DNA of 64,000 nt from Diadema setosum (taxonomy: Eukaryota; Echinodermata; Echinoidea; Diadematoida; Diadematidae), in the NCBI RefSeq assembly GCF_964275005.1, contig NC_092706.1, forward strand, positions 22,971,187-23,035,186. Direction: 5' to 3'. Position numbers and translations under genes: made by a program. The stretch's first letter is position 1, and the number at the start of each line of letters is the position of its first letter. This document shows, in pieces, positions 24,223-54,120 of the stretch. Below the pieces are notes generated by a model that saw nothing but the letters and a program-made list of their open reading frames with translations, did not search any database and was not told the origin of the DNA.

Positions 24223-25724
24223 TCCCAAGCAGTTTGTTGTTGTTGTTGTTGTGAGAATGCCTTTTAGTTTTAACCAGAGTACATGTACATTGAGGACAGC
24301 GATGCACATTGTATCCATCATGCATTATGATAATCACAAGGACATTTCTTTTTTTTTTTTTTTAGTGTAGTGTAGAATGTTATATGAGTGCAAATTGATT
24401 GATTGACGCTGTACAAAGGTGTACATATAACTACATTAGTTGGCTTTACATTTCCAGTGCTTGTGGTAATGCTATGAGGGAGGCAAACTGCTCACTTTGA
24501 AGTACAGAAATGAAAAACTGGAAATTAGCATGAGTGCTCATCAAACACTAGTTTGGGAAGGGGATTAGGTAGAAGACGTTTACCTGTCTCATTTATAGTA
24601 GAGTAATAAAAGGAGTGAAAATGTATGTTCTAATGAGATAAGGGGGGTATACACTATATGTATAATTGGTTGATATTGCAATAGATTGATATTATTTCTT
24701 TTGGAAGAGAGGATATTGTACACTGTACATTTGCAGAAATTCAAAAAGAAAAAAAATATTCCTACCAAATTTAAACAGATGGAAACTGACAGATAAGGTG
24801 GGATATTAATGTATTATATCAGAATGTAGATGCCCTTGAAGATGTACATTGTACCAGGCATACTTGGATTATGTTCACTGATTGTTTGTATGTTCATTAT
24901 TATGCAGATGACATGCATGCTACAGATTCATTCCTTTTTCCCCCTTAATCTTTTCATTTAATTAATCTTTCTCATGAAGCCCAGTGCCAGGGAAGTTGCA
25001 TAATGGCATATAAAAAGTATGCACTCTGTGCGTAATAGTATAGACACAGCATGCACAAAGATCTTCTTCTTGTTGTGATTGCATGTTATGGAAAGCAACT
25101 CAAGAATTCATCAAATCTGTGCTTTCAAAAGGTTATCTATTTCTTTTCACATGAATGTAAACACAAATTTGTTTACATTAGGAATACCAAGATCTGTCAC
25201 TCAGAGACATATTCATGTTTTCTCATTTTAGTTGTCCTAGAGAGTGAGACAGAATTTATCTGTGGTTGTAGAGAATGATTTTGTCTTTTCTCTCGCAGCT
25301 CTGCTTACAATCCTTTTAGTAGCAATGAAATATGTCCTTCAATTAATCTATTGGCATCTTACAGAAAACGCAAAAAGATGAATGATGATTTGTTTTTCCC
25401 TTATATTTGGATAGAGGAATATTTGTCAATAATGATGCATCCTTACAATCTTATTTCATTTTGAATGTACCATGATAAAGAGCAAAAATTGTAAGGCATG
25501 TGAGGATTGTCTATACATTGCCATCATACAAAAACAAAAACAAAAAATATGGTACTAAACTTTTTGATGCTGCCTTTTCATACATAGAATCAAATTGCCA
25601 TCCGCTCAACAGTAGTCCATTTAAAGTACAAAGCTCATTAGGGCATTTTGAAAAGGACTTGGGACTTAAAATGTATATCTCTTGTTGAAAGAATCAAAAT
25701 TGGTGGTCCTGCTGTATTTTGCAA

Positions 25725-25937
25725 TACTGTAAAAACAGGAATGTTCACATGCATTTTATTTTTGTGAATTTTACAAGAGCCAATAGATTTGGGAAATGAA
25801 AATGCATGTGAGAGTTCTTGCCTACATTATATGCATTGAATGCCAGTGACAATTCACAAAAATTTCTGCTGTGAAAAAGACCGTTGGCTCCAACTCGCAA
25901 AAATTTAATGCAGCGAAAATATCCCACTTTAAAGTAC
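25725..25937. mobile_element. TACTGTA-family element in the 3' flank of PTPN23
   Basis: Starts TACTGTAAAAACAGGAATGT and ends ATCCCACTTTAAAGTA. Blocks ACATGCATTT, AAGAGCCAA and TTGGCTCCAACTCGCAAAAA are shared with 28735-28949. Confidence 0.65.
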
Positions 25938-26673
25938 ATATGTAATCAAAGTGAAGCTATTTGCTGTGTGTCAAGTATATGTAAACTTCAGTAGTTGTGA
26001 AAGAATCTTTTGTGCCATTTCTAGTGTAATTAGCTGTGCTTGCATATTATACTGTATATTACTGCCAAGAACCATCTGTTTATATTGTTTCCATTCCTGT
26101 TTATGTAAATATTCTATGTCATATCATCTAATATATTTTATATGGAGCTGTATTGGTGCAGGACAGCCACATTTCATTTACGTAGTTTTGAAGTACTGAG
26201 CTCTAAAATAATGTGCAATTAAGTTTATGAGGGTCAGCTTACACATAAAAGTTTGTGTCAAAATTTGCTTTTGTGCCCTGATTGTATGCCAGAATAACAC
26301 AACATATGAAAAATATGTATCTTCGCAATTGTAATCCCAGACATGAGTGCTAATTGAAATACATCGCATTTAGTAATGCACGATAAACTCTTATTTTTGT
26401 GTATGTGTGAATTCATGTTCGTTGTAAGTTACAGATAAGTTACAAGTCTTGTAGTTCCAATATTCTCTCTGTTTATGGGGAACAAGTTGCAAATTTTATT
26501 ACACACCAGTCTTCAAATAATAATGCTGCTTCATTTATACAAGTGTGTAGGTGTTGTTTATGTATGGATGTGTTGTGAAGTGAGAAATTATACTTAAAAC
26601 TTAAACATGCATGAAATTTGCAAAGTTGGTAAGCTGTCCACTGAGTAGCGCATGCAAACGTGGCACATAGAGT

Positions 26674-26789
26674 TACACTGGAACAAAAATAAAAGAATGT
26701 AATAGGAATGGGTCCTGCAAAAATTACCTCGTTATAGCAGGTATCTCGCCATATCGGGCCTTGTTACGGTATTGTGAGGTTCCACTGTA
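26674..26789. mobile_element. Small element with ACACTGGAAC / GTTCCACTGTA ends
   Basis: Ends TACACTGGAAC and GTTCCACTGTA are inverted repeats beginning and ending in TA. The interior (ACCTCGTTATAGCAGGTATC, ATATCGGGCCTTGTTACGGT) resembles Tc1-type MITE sequence. No coding capacity. Confidence 0.5.
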
Positions 26790-28631
26790 AGTTTAAGTTG
26801 TGCGGTTCTTTATAATCACTTTAAAAAAGATCATGTTTGGAAAATAACTGCTGAAACATTTCAAATAGTGAAAAGTGTGTAAAAGGTCAGATTTCATGAG
26901 CGAGAATGTTTGTTTTCATCCATTTCATCATACGGCTCAGTCACTGAAGTTCAACATTTTGCAAGACATACTGAGACAAAATACAAATAATTTTTCTCTA
27001 ATTTTATTAAAAAGTATCCCAATAAATGGCTTACTATGACACATACATGTCAAAGAGACTTAAAATCAACACTAGGACAACAGAAGCAAAGAAAAGATAC
27101 ACAGAGCTTTTATATGTGCATACTTACACTTTCAGCGCTGAATATATCTGCCTGATGATGTAACAGGCATATTGATATGCATAATAGATGGCACAAACCC
27201 CCTATCCACTTGATATGCCAAAAATAAAATTGACACCTTGATTCAAAATCTGCGCAAATATAGTTTTTACAAGGAAAAAATGAATGACACATGAATGTTT
27301 AATCTCATAATTAAAATCAAGAGGGGGTGGATGGAATAAAAATAATATAGAACAAATAAGTTTTACTCCAGAAATTTATTGTTACACTGTGTACTTAACT
27401 GCTTGTCTAGCAAGCAATTGCTCCTGAAAGAGTGATCAGCACAGGGTTCGCTTTATCTTTGTGCGCCTCACCTGTACACACATATTTAGGACAAACTTGT
27501 AACGATGCACAGTGCAACCAGAGGTCTGCTTCCCATACATCTAACACGTAGGGCCTACATGCTTGAAGTTAAAACACCTACCAACAGACAAAGATTGAAT
27601 ACACTGTACATGTCTGCAGATAGCCATTTTGTGGTTTAACATGTTCAGACTTGTCATGTACACTGGTAGGGCATCCACTATTAATACAGAATGAAACTTT
27701 TGTATCTTGGTACATGTATCATAAAAAATGGCAACAGGTAACAGATTAGGGCTTTTACAAAATGATCACTGAGTTATGTACAATCATGCCGAGATTTTGC
27801 AGTGCATTATGTTATATATTACAATAAAAGAATAAAAAAAAAAAGAAAGAGCAGGCAAATTTGAGAAATTAAAAGAATTGTTTGTACTTCCTTGAGTGTG
27901 TTCAAGAACTCAACATTAAGGACATTACTTTCCCTCGACTCTTTCTTTTGAACGAACTAGTAATAACTGTTCAGGACCACCAGTAAAACCATCACATCTC
28001 TGTTTCCAGCATGTTCAAAAATCTTGATGACTTCTCGAGCATCTCTACGTATGTACACATGGCTGTGATGTGACACACCACCACTAATGTCGGGATGCAG
28101 AACTTGTAGAAGGATAAAGAAATTATCAAACTTGATTTCATCCCCCCCCCCTCATTAGATCTTCTGTAAATTCTCCATCCAATTCCACCATTAATTTTGG
28201 CATGACATGACACGCTATTCTACTGTCCCCTGAGATGTCCTATGTTCTTAAATCCCTCCCCCCCCCCCCCAAAAAAAAGAAAAAAATAAGTAATACACAT
28301 GATTAACAGTTCTCACTATGATGAGTAAGGAAAAAATTTTACACATTGATTCCTGATTTTGATGACTGTTCACATATTTAGCATACAGTATCTTTGAATT
28401 CTTGACAACACAGAGTAAACAAACTATTTGCACATTTTTCATATTTGTAATATGTGCATAAACAGCCACACCAGAAAATATTATTAAAGGATTGCCCTCA
28501 CTATTTAAAGCATTTTATGGCTATGCACACTCCTGATTGATGCACAACTTCCAAAAAAGAAAGAAAGAAAAAGAATAACCATTACTACTTAGTGCATCTA
28601 ATCAGTAATGACAAGGAAATCTTACTTCTGT

Positions 28632-28671
28632 GCATACTGTGCATTGGAAACTATTCCAATGCACAGTATGC
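28632..28671. repeat. Perfect 18-bp hairpin with 4-nt loop
   Basis: Arms GCATACTGTGCATTGGAA and TTCCAATGCACAGTATGC are exact complements around the loop ACTA. The flanks do not extend the stem. It is too short for a typical miRNA precursor and could be a transposon relic. Confidence 0.6.
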
Positions 28672-28734
28672 TCAGGAAACTTCCTACCTAACATCAGAAA
28701 CAGAGTAGCAGGCTACAGAAGACTCCAAAAATAA

Positions 28735-28949
28735 TACTGTAAAAACCAGAAATGTTTGCATGCATTGTCATTTCACGAATTTTGTGAGAGCCAAGATTTG
28801 CAACATTGAAATACATGCAGAAGTTTTTGTCTACTTACTTAAACACATTAGATGCTAGTAAGAATTTGTGAAAAATTCATGTGGTGAAAAAGGATGTCGG
28901 ATCCAATTCACAAAAATTTCATGCTGCAAGTATTTCTTGCTTTATGGTA
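28735..28949. mobile_element. TACTGTA-family element in the La 3' flank
   Basis: Starts TACTGTAAAAACCAGAAATG. Shared blocks are ATGCATTGTCATTTCACGAA, GAGAGCCAAGATTTG and CAATTCACAAAAATTTCATG. The right end is degenerate. It provides the intact comparison for the interrupted copy at 38657-39629. Confidence 0.62.
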
Positions 28950-30453
28950 TCAATGAAAGTTACATGCAAATGCAAAAAAGGGCAGTATTTTACAACATTC
29001 TCAGGGGATGTTTAAGTCGCTTGAGCAAATTCTGTAACAGAACCAGCTGGAACAAGTGGAAATGGAAAATTTGAGAAAGTGCTGATGAGCTTTCAAATTC
29101 ACAGCAGGCTGTCACTGATCTCCAGCCATTACGGATATCCAATTTGACTGGTGACCATCAGGAATACTGGTACAAAAGTACTTCATAGCTGAGCACACTG
29201 CAATGTACACAGCGATGGCTACATATGAGATCTTTAAAACAAACAAGCAGTTTACAAAGCATTTCATGGTTTGTTTGAGACTGAAAAGCCAAATGATACT
29301 TTTTTCATATCATGGCACGAGTAGAGACAAGAAGGAAAGTGAATTATCATGCCATGCATTTCGCCAGCAAAATATTTCACAAAGTGGGACTTGTAAGACA
29401 ACTGTGTGTGTGGCTAAATTTCCAATCAAGAACCATAGTGAGGAAAAAAAGAGATATAAGCATTATCCCAGTAAAAATAAAAGAAAAATGACAATTTTCT
29501 CCTCTATGAGTTAACATGCAGTGCACTTCTGTTTGGAGAGGCAATATCTTTTCATGCCAGTCTTTAATTTCAAGAACATCAGTTGACACGCAAAGTTTGA
29601 CAAAATAAACATACTGCTAAACATTATTTTACAGTATCTGTCCACACAACGTTTCTCCTTGAGTTTTTTTTTTCCAACATGTCTGAAATCACCACCGCTG
29701 AGCTGCTTTTGACATTTAAACATTGCCCACTGAACTTATCTATATGAGTAAGCCAGTGGATAGAGATTTACTGTCTCTTTGTTTTGCCTCCTCTCAAACT
29801 ATGTGATAAAAGTACACTGCTGCTGAGCTGATACTGTCAACCAAAGTATTCTCCACTTTATAGTTTGCTTTTTCTTCTTCTTCTTTTTGCAACAAAGAAT
29901 GGCAGGGAAAGGCAAATATCTGCACAAATCATTTATCCATACACACTACCTCACTGTCACTGAAAATAAATTCCATCATTGTGCATTATATCAAAGCGTT
30001 GTTTGAGGTACATCATTTTTTTGTTGTTGTTGCTGCTGTACAAACAAGTGGAGGGAATTTCATTCTTTCTTTTTTTTTCACTTTAATACTCATACATATT
30101 CCCATGATTTTCTTTCCAAATGAACTGATGTTGGGCAAATGTTGTCCTTTGACACACTGTTAACCCATTGAGGACGCGCTGATTTTGCTACAACATGCAC
30201 TCAACAGGGTAAACATACATTCCCTGTCTTTTTTTTTTTTTTTTTTTAATTTACAAGGAGAGGAAAAGAAGAAGTAATGTCTCTATAAACCACACATCTT
30301 TGTTGCTTGTTTCTGTCCTGGAATCACAAACTGCAAAACAAGCATTGTCCCTTGAGATCCAGCTGCTAACGTTGTACCTCTATGCTGAGGGTGCAGGCCC
30401 GGTCTTTGCTTTTCCTAATTATTACCACGTCGGTCATCAGCGACAATCGTGGG

Positions 30454-47682
<17,229 letters not shown>

Positions 47683-47884
47683 TTCCAGCTCTTATTTTTT
47701 GTTGTCTCCTCAGCACTGAAGGAATGATTTGTGTATTTAGCAGATACTGAACAATCCTAGAAATAATAGATATGATGAACAATGTCAGTGATAACATCGA
47801 AGTTCATTTACATTCAATAGTCAACAACACTCAGTCAAAAACATAACACAAACAGTTCAGTTGTCATAATTTTCAATAGAATCC

Positions 47885-48058
47885 AGGGCCCTGTTTCATA
47901 AAGCTGTTCGCAAAGTTACAAACAACTTATGAGCGACTGGTGATCAGTTCTTCTGATGGGCTATATTTATCAGAATTTCAATAATTCAGCACAAGAACAT
48001 GATCACCAGTTGCTCATTAGTCATTCGTAACATTACGAACAGCTTTATGAAACACCCC
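47885..48058. mobile_element. MITE with CCCTGTTTCATAAAG ends
   Basis: Ends GGCCCTGTTTCATAAAGCTG and CAGCTTTATGAAACACCCCC are inverted repeats. Inner blocks GTTACAAACAACTTATGAGC and GCTCATTAGTCATTCGTAAC, and ACTGGTGATCAGTTCTTCTG against AGAACATGATCACCAGTTGC, also pair. It is nearly a full palindrome of about 174 bp, 200 bp upstream of the La start codon. Confidence 0.7.
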
Positions 48059-48180
48059 CCATGTCCTATAATTCTACTAAATTTACATAATATATTTACT
48101 AGCTTTAACCAAGGAGGTGTTATACATGATTGTTTACCTCCCTGACCCTGATTTAATTCACTGAACTGAAAGTGTTGGTG

Positions 48181-49222
48181 TTAAAGATAATAAAAAGTTT
48201 TGGTACCTCAAAAGTTTCCCTGAATTTCCGTGTTTCAGGTTAAAGTATCTATCATATAACTAACACTGTGAGACTTACTCGCCCCAAAGTGCTCTCATTT
48301 CTTAGTAATCATGCAATTAACTGCGACCAGCAGCCCCATACGCATAGCGACCAGCAGCCCCATACGCATAGCGTAATGGGGCTTCGCATTGTAGCATTCA
48401 GGATCATGACAGATTTAGTATCGCGGGTAAATATCAACTTAAAATCCACAAACTTCTTCAATTTGAAGACTTACCAATTAAGTTGAAGTCTTGAAAACAG
48501 GCTTCGAGCAACGTTTGGTTCTGCCAATAGTCCCGTTCTGTTCGAATTGATGACTGAATGTGACTCTGTCGAGAGGACCTTGGGAGAGCTACATACACTG
48601 ATTACTACGGCCAGCGCATACGCACACATCACATGCGAACAAATTTCAAATCCATGAAGGGATAAGATGTTTATGTGCGCATGCGCTGGCCGTCAATTCA
48701 GTGTAGCTCTCCCAAGGTCCTCTCGACCGAGTCACATTCAGTCATCAATTCGAACAGAAAGGGACTATTGGCAAAACTAAACGTTGCCCAAAGCCTGTTT
48801 TCAATACTTCAACTTAACTGGTAAGTCTTCAAATTGAAGAAATTTTTGGATTTTAAGTTGATATTTACCCGCAATACTAAATCTGTCATGATCCTGAAAG
48901 CTACAATGCGAAGCCCCATTTAGATATGCGTATGGGGCTGCTGGTCGCAGTTAGCTACACAGTATGCGTATGGGGCTGCACGCTGCTGGTCGCAGTTATC
49001 ATGCAATAATGGTTTCGCATAATACGTGTACTACCTCGACGACGGCGGCGGCTCTGGTACGAAACCATTATTGCATGATTACTAAGACATGAGAGCACTT
49101 TGGGGCGAGTTAAGTCTCACAGTGTTAGTTATATGAAAGGTACTTTAACCTGAAACACAAACTAAGACAAGGAAATTCAGGGAAACTTTTGAGGTAATAC
49201 CAAAACTTTATATCATCTTTAA
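48181..49222. mobile_element. Long fold-back element, copy B (1042 bp)
   Basis: TTAA at both ends, termini AGATAATAAAAAGTTTTGG and CCAAAACTTTATATCATCT. Arms match those of the element at 40585-41918 nearly throughout. Here the nested hairpin (GCAATAATGGTTTCGC... GTACGAAACCATTATTGC, about 48999-49075) is in the right arm, so this copy sits in the opposite orientation. It has fewer central repeats than copy A. It lies about 500 bp upstream of the La start codon. Confidence 0.8.
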
Positions 49223-50789
49223 AGTTGGACGATTGTCACCCCTAAGTGTGCGTTTTTTCGTAATCTCCTGAACGACAGAAGTTTGTGCATGCAATTGCGC
49301 AATGCCAGACTCGGTGCTATATCCATAAACGTGTGGGACAATGCTGCCACACTACGGTTTGCACTCCCACTGTTCATGAGCGATGACGTCATGTCTCGCT
49401 CAGCGCACTGCACGCACCATGCCGTTGATCCCTACCATAGCAGACGACGGCAAGCTAGTATCGGTTGATGATCGCTTTGCCATTGCTTTCAACTATGAAA
49501 GGTTTTCCCTCATTGGTCAGCTTGCTCTCCCACAATGCCTTCCGAAAATGACATCATCGCTTTTCGTTGATACCATGTACACCTCCATGGCTTATTGGAA
49601 AACAACGTAAATTTTCCGTATAATTTTGCCCAATATTATCGAATTTTCCAGCAATCTGTGCCAGGAATGTGTCATCAAAGGAGTAGTTTTGGTCATACAT
49701 GCAATTTTTTTTCATTCTTGTGATATTTTTTATTGTATTTTCGAGCAATTTATCTATGTTTTGATACTACTTTTACCGTGTGCGAGTATGTACAATGTAT
49801 GTATGAGGATATTTGAAGTGCATAGATCAATGTTGAAAATGTTAGATTTCCGTAGCAAGCGACCAGTGGTGCACTGCGAGGCTGTTTTAGAGTACATACA
49901 AATGGGTTACAAGAGCGGGATAGTGTGCAGTGACTACACGCGCTGTGCATGCTAGCGATGCAGCAAGCGAGACACGGTGCTCACAATACACACGGCCAAT
50001 GCAGTTGTGGCTCAGCCAATCAGCAACGAGGTAAGACCTGGCAAGGGCATTGCGGAGCGGAGAGAGCCCGAGAAAGAAGAGGCCAAGATATTTTTAGCTC
50101 TTCCTCGCTGCGATCGCACAGTTGATAGTCGAGATAACGATATTCTGTACGCAATCGGGAGTTGAGTGGTGGAGTGGCAGGCATTCTCAGTGGGTTCTGG
50201 GGCGACATGAATTATGCATGTCAGGGATCTGTGCTTGCGCTCTGTTGACTGAGGCGCTGCTTAAACTGTGTACGGCATACAGCAGTCAAACCGTAGTGTG
50301 CCACTGAGACACATGTGTGTGTGCGTGTGTGTATGCATCATACACAAACATTGTGACCGCGAGCTACGGTGATTGGAGGAGAGAGACCAGAAGATGCGTG
50401 GCTCTTTTGGCCTCTCTTCATGCGCATGCGCACTGAGAATGTGGCTCGGGCAGTCATTTTGGGTCAGGATACTTGTAGTCTTGTAGTGTTGTTTGCTGAC
50501 CCATTGAGCCAGCGCTATTCTCATTCGGTGTCACTACATTTGATATAACTACACGCAGCCCGGGCTGCACGTCTACCCTATTCGTATATGTTGTCATTTT
50601 CAGCGCTGGGTGTACGTTTCCTTCATGAATATCTTTATTAATTGTAGAAAACTAAAATATAAGGAATCCCCATAGTCTATGATATTCATTCAATGATCGG
50701 TATGCGATTTTTAATTTTTTTTTAAATTACGTCAAAAACCCACCAAAATCTGTTATTAAAATCAGGTCTGTAAGCGTCCGTATTGCTTC

Positions 50790-51700
50790 ACTCCTCATCT
50801 TCTGCGTGTTATTTGAATGGCAATCACTCTCGCTACAACGTAGCGAGTCGGAAAAGTTCATGACCTTGTCGGAGCGGAAGTGACAGATGAAAAGGTCAAA
50901 TCATGAGAGCAGCACGTGCGGAAATACATGTACGTAGCAGACGACAAGCTTTAAGTAACACACAAAACGCACGGGCGTATGTAAATGCTACCACGGTACT
51001 TCCGGTTGAGCATTCGTGGTGCATGTAGTTCGTTGATTTTGTAAATCATTGCACAATCTACTCCAAAAAATTCAACTATAACTTTATAAACTTTAAGCAT
51101 AATAAGGTCTGGATACCAACAAAACACCAAATTCAACTCAACCATCAGCAAAATACGATGTAGGTGAGTGGTAAAAATCATCTTATTGGTAAAATAAAAC
51201 AAAATAAGAGACATTTTAATGTGATTTTGCCGTCAAAAGCGAAGGTCGTATACAACGCAATGCAAAACACTAGAAACTAGGAACCTGTCCTAGTAAATTT
51301 TACGTCACTAGAACTAAATTTAACTAGAGTAACTGCGTTAGTAAGTGGCCGTGCAGCCGTTCGCGGCAGGTACAGCATACACGGTAATATACAGCTAAAC
51401 ACGGCAATGCAATGTCACATGCACACTACACATATACTAACACACTAGCAATCAACAAAAACCAACCGATAAAATGGGCACGATCTCTGACGAAAGTGAA
51501 ATTTTCTCACGTAAATGACAACATATCGCATCCAAAATGAAATTTTTGGTACTTCTTAACATAACAGTTAAGAAACAATGGTCCAAGAAACTGTTTTTTT
51601 TGTCATTTTCTCGATGTTTATGGATTTTGGAAACATATCCTCACGTAAAATAGAACTTTCGCGAGCCGATGTGGGCCGCCATTTTTTTCGGAAAGTGGAT
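50790..51700 (-). promoter_or_regulatory. Candidate La promoter region
   Basis: The stretch contains sequence motifs typical of housekeeping promoters: ETS-like GCGGAAGTG (near 50875) and ACTTCCGG (near 50999), and a YY1-like GCCGCCATTTT (near 51676). On the minus strand the last reads AAAATGGCGGC, the orientation in which such sites sit just after transcription starts. It lies upstream of the La start codon on the La strand. No transcript evidence is available and motif matches alone are weak. A CRE-like TGACGTCA at 49384-49391 is a further candidate. Confidence 0.25.
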
Positions 51701-51987
51701 GTTACCATTGAAAAAAATGAGAAAAACGCGAGAAAGATATCAATAACACCGCCAGAATTGCGATCTTGTTTGCGGCCAATGCATGTGCGCACGCTATTTT
51801 CACGTGCTTTCGCAATGGGAATTGGGGCTTACGCAATGTTCGCGAGACATGTGAAGGCGTTCAGCTACAGATCGCGGAGAACGCGCGTATTGCATAGGGA
51901 TTGTACATCGTGCCGCAAGCAGAAATACTACGTCGCATATCGCCCTTGACGGCCTTATCGGCAAAAATTGTGCCGGGTTTTGTCCTG

Positions 51988-52045
51988 GTAAATCATGAAA
52001 ACTGCGTTGGTCAATGGTAAATCATGAAAACTGCGTTGGTCAATG
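51988..52045. repeat. Tandem duplication of a 29-bp unit
   Basis: The unit starting GGTAAATCATGAAAACTGCG occurs twice without gap, and a third partial copy follows (GGTAAATTTCTTTCATGAAA). It is a recent local duplication, with no associated gene. Confidence 0.75.
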
Positions 52046-52190
52046 GTAAATTTCTTTCATGAAAACAATTGCGTTAATGAATAATCTTGTCTTTGATATA
52101 TGAAATGGTTGAAAATAATTTGCCTGATTTGTTTACAAATTGGAAAAACCCTTAACAATGCTTAAACTGCCGCAAACGGGATATTTTACT

Positions 52191-52968
52191 CTAGGGTAAG
52201 GGCACCAGTATTCGGTCAGCCCCCGGTATTCGGTCACTTATCACTAGTCACCAGCCAGTAAGTTCAACTGTCACAACACACGCAAATCACATTAATTCAC
52301 ATACTTCCACACTCATTCACAATAGGAAACTCCCTTAGCCCCCTCCAAAAATCCATCCAAAATCCCAAATTTTACCGTCAAAAGAGCAGAATCGGCGCTA
52401 CTTTCCAAAAGCGCGCGCGGATAAGGCCCAGTTATAAGAGTACGGGTCGCCGAAAAAGCGCTAAAAATCGAGAAATACGCCGTTCTCTCGCGGGATTTTT
52501 CGCTTATCGCAAGCTTGGAGTGTAATGGTATCCTCAAAAACGCAAAAGAGAAACAAAATGTCCGTACGTGCCGATACAGTGTCCCAATGTACAAGGGTTG
52601 AATGCAAGTGCCGAGGACCCAGTATTCGGTCACCAACGGTCGCCGCAACGTCCCCGATGCAATTCTGCGCCAACAAGGTAGCGCGCGCGCGCGTTTTTCA
52701 GCTGCCTTGAACACGCATTGACTTTGAACGCGCACATCGCGTGACCGAATACTGGAGCCGATGACCGTATACTGGGGAATTTTCAAGGTGAAATATTTCG
52801 CGATTTTGTGCAATTCTGTGAGATATTTAACGAAATGAAAGTTGAGATTAAAGAAATTTGATATATTTCACATACATTGCTGTAGATATGATGTATGTAT
52901 GTATTATTTTAGTTTGAAAAATATTGCAAAAAAGCTTAAGTGACCGAATACTGGGGATGTTACCCTAG
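52191..52968. mobile_element. 778-bp inverted-repeat element with six copies of a 14-bp motif
   Basis: Ends CTAGGGTAAGGGCACCAG and CTGGGGATGTTACCCTAG are inverted repeats. The motif CCAGTATTCGGTCA occurs at 52205-52218, 52223-52236 (one change) and 52619-52632. Its complement TGACCGAATACTGG occurs at 52742-52755, 52762-52775 (one change) and 52941-52954. Three forward copies lie left and three reverse copies right. The interior has no convincing open frame; the 166-aa frame at 52313-52813 shows no recognisable domain. Confidence 0.65.
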
Positions 52969-53807
52969 GTTTCTAGATGTCGACTGCTGTGGCAGTGCTC
53001 TGCACAGCGGTCTGGTCAGGCTACATTTGATACAGAATGGGGGAGGCAGCGTGTTGCGTTCATCTCCGTGCCGCACAAACCACTGGCCACGATTGTAAGG
53101 CTTTAAGTTGGTAAATTATATCTAGTGAGAACACCATCATGCAACAGCAGACGCACACCGTTTAATTACATGGCTACAGTACAACTGACGTGGATCTCTA
53201 TATGTGGGACCTCATCTAAACAACGAGGAACGATATATCGGTAAATATCTATTAAATTCTTTGAATTAACTTTGTTAATTACTCTATTTAAGACGTAGAA
53301 GAATACTACAAATAGTGCACTCACCACAAGTTGTCACAACCTTTATGCAAACACGTGAAATGGATCACTTCGGCGAAGCGAATAGAGCTGTAGAGGTCTA
53401 TCTGATTGCAACACTAACCACGTTGTTACAATGCACTTTCATCATCACACATGGTACGCGTGGGTGGGATCGATACTGTACCCGACCGCTTACCGTGCGA
53501 TGATGCGTTGCATATGAATCGGGGTGGATCGTATCCTTTTGCAAAGGCAGGTTACAATGGATTCGCTAGGACTCGCACGCACACAGCGATCGGATCGGAG
53601 CGAGCTCGCTAACTCTCGCAGCTCGCCGGTCGTCGCGCGCTGTGTGTGCGTGTGCTGAAATATGGGACTGACAGCGCTGAACAAGGACTCCTATTATTAT
53701 TTACATTTTTGTGTGAAATAAAAAAGAAAAAAAAAGGAAGGGGAAAGGAAATTTATAGAGCGGCGTTTGGTGTACATTTTCCAAAGAGAACGGAAAACGC
53801 CACTAAA

Positions 53808-53822
53808 CACAAAACAACAACT

Positions 53823-53864
<42 letters not shown>

Positions 53865-53866
53865 GC

Positions 53867-53900
<34 letters not shown>

Positions 53901-53932
53901 GCAACAACAACAACAACAACAACAACAACAGC

Positions 53933-53978
<46 letters not shown>
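53808..53978. repeat. CAA trinucleotide repeat with CAG interruptions
   Basis: About 55 CAA units are interrupted by CAG at near-regular spacing (around 53862, 53900, 53930). A plus-strand frame reads as a run of Gln, but it has no supporting gene structure, no similarity outside the run and sits in a repeat-rich intergenic region. Confidence 0.88.
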
Positions 53979-54100
53979 TTTTGCCCGCTACGTCTACGAG
54001 TGAGTGTGTTCATACTTCAGACTAATGAGAATCCGATACTAGTTTGCACTACTTGCATCATATCGTACTCAGTATTTTAGGGCCGTATTCTGCAGTACCG

Positions 54101-54120
54101 TGGGGGGGGGGGGGGGGGGG
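54101..54120. repeat. Poly-G run
   Basis: Twenty consecutive G. Other G/C homopolymers occur at 18523-18535, 19081-19108 (C) and 28258-28271 (C); lengths of such runs are prone to sequencing error. Confidence 0.8.

Larger units (their letters stand above)
24223..30453. other. Noncoding 3' flanks between convergent PTPN23 and La genes
   Basis: No convincing exon is visible. The first part must hold the PTPN23 3' UTR, which opens with a short GTT repeat (24235-24251). Several AATAAA candidates exist on the plus strand (for example near 24605 and 27823), so the end of the transcript cannot be fixed. The La 3' UTR lies at the other edge. The region also contains two TACTGTA-family elements (25725-25937, 28735-28949), a CAGTGGAAC-type element (26674-26789), a perfect hairpin at 28632-28671 and a shortened 85-bp-family element (30164-30208). 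Confidence 0.6.

Noticed and set aside
51578-51949. 123-aa plus-strand frame in the GC-richer intergenic stretch
   Set aside because: It has no domain or similarity that I can recognise, biased composition, and no splice signals linking it to a gene.
52313-52813. 166-aa minus-strand frame as a transposase fragment
   Set aside because: It shows no recognisable catalytic motif, and it overlaps the symmetric 14-bp motifs of a noncoding element.
53767-54003. Plus-strand frame with a run of more than 50 glutamines
   Set aside because: It is the CAA repeat itself. The other frames give equally long Thr, Asn or Val runs, and no splice structure or flanking protein similarity exists.
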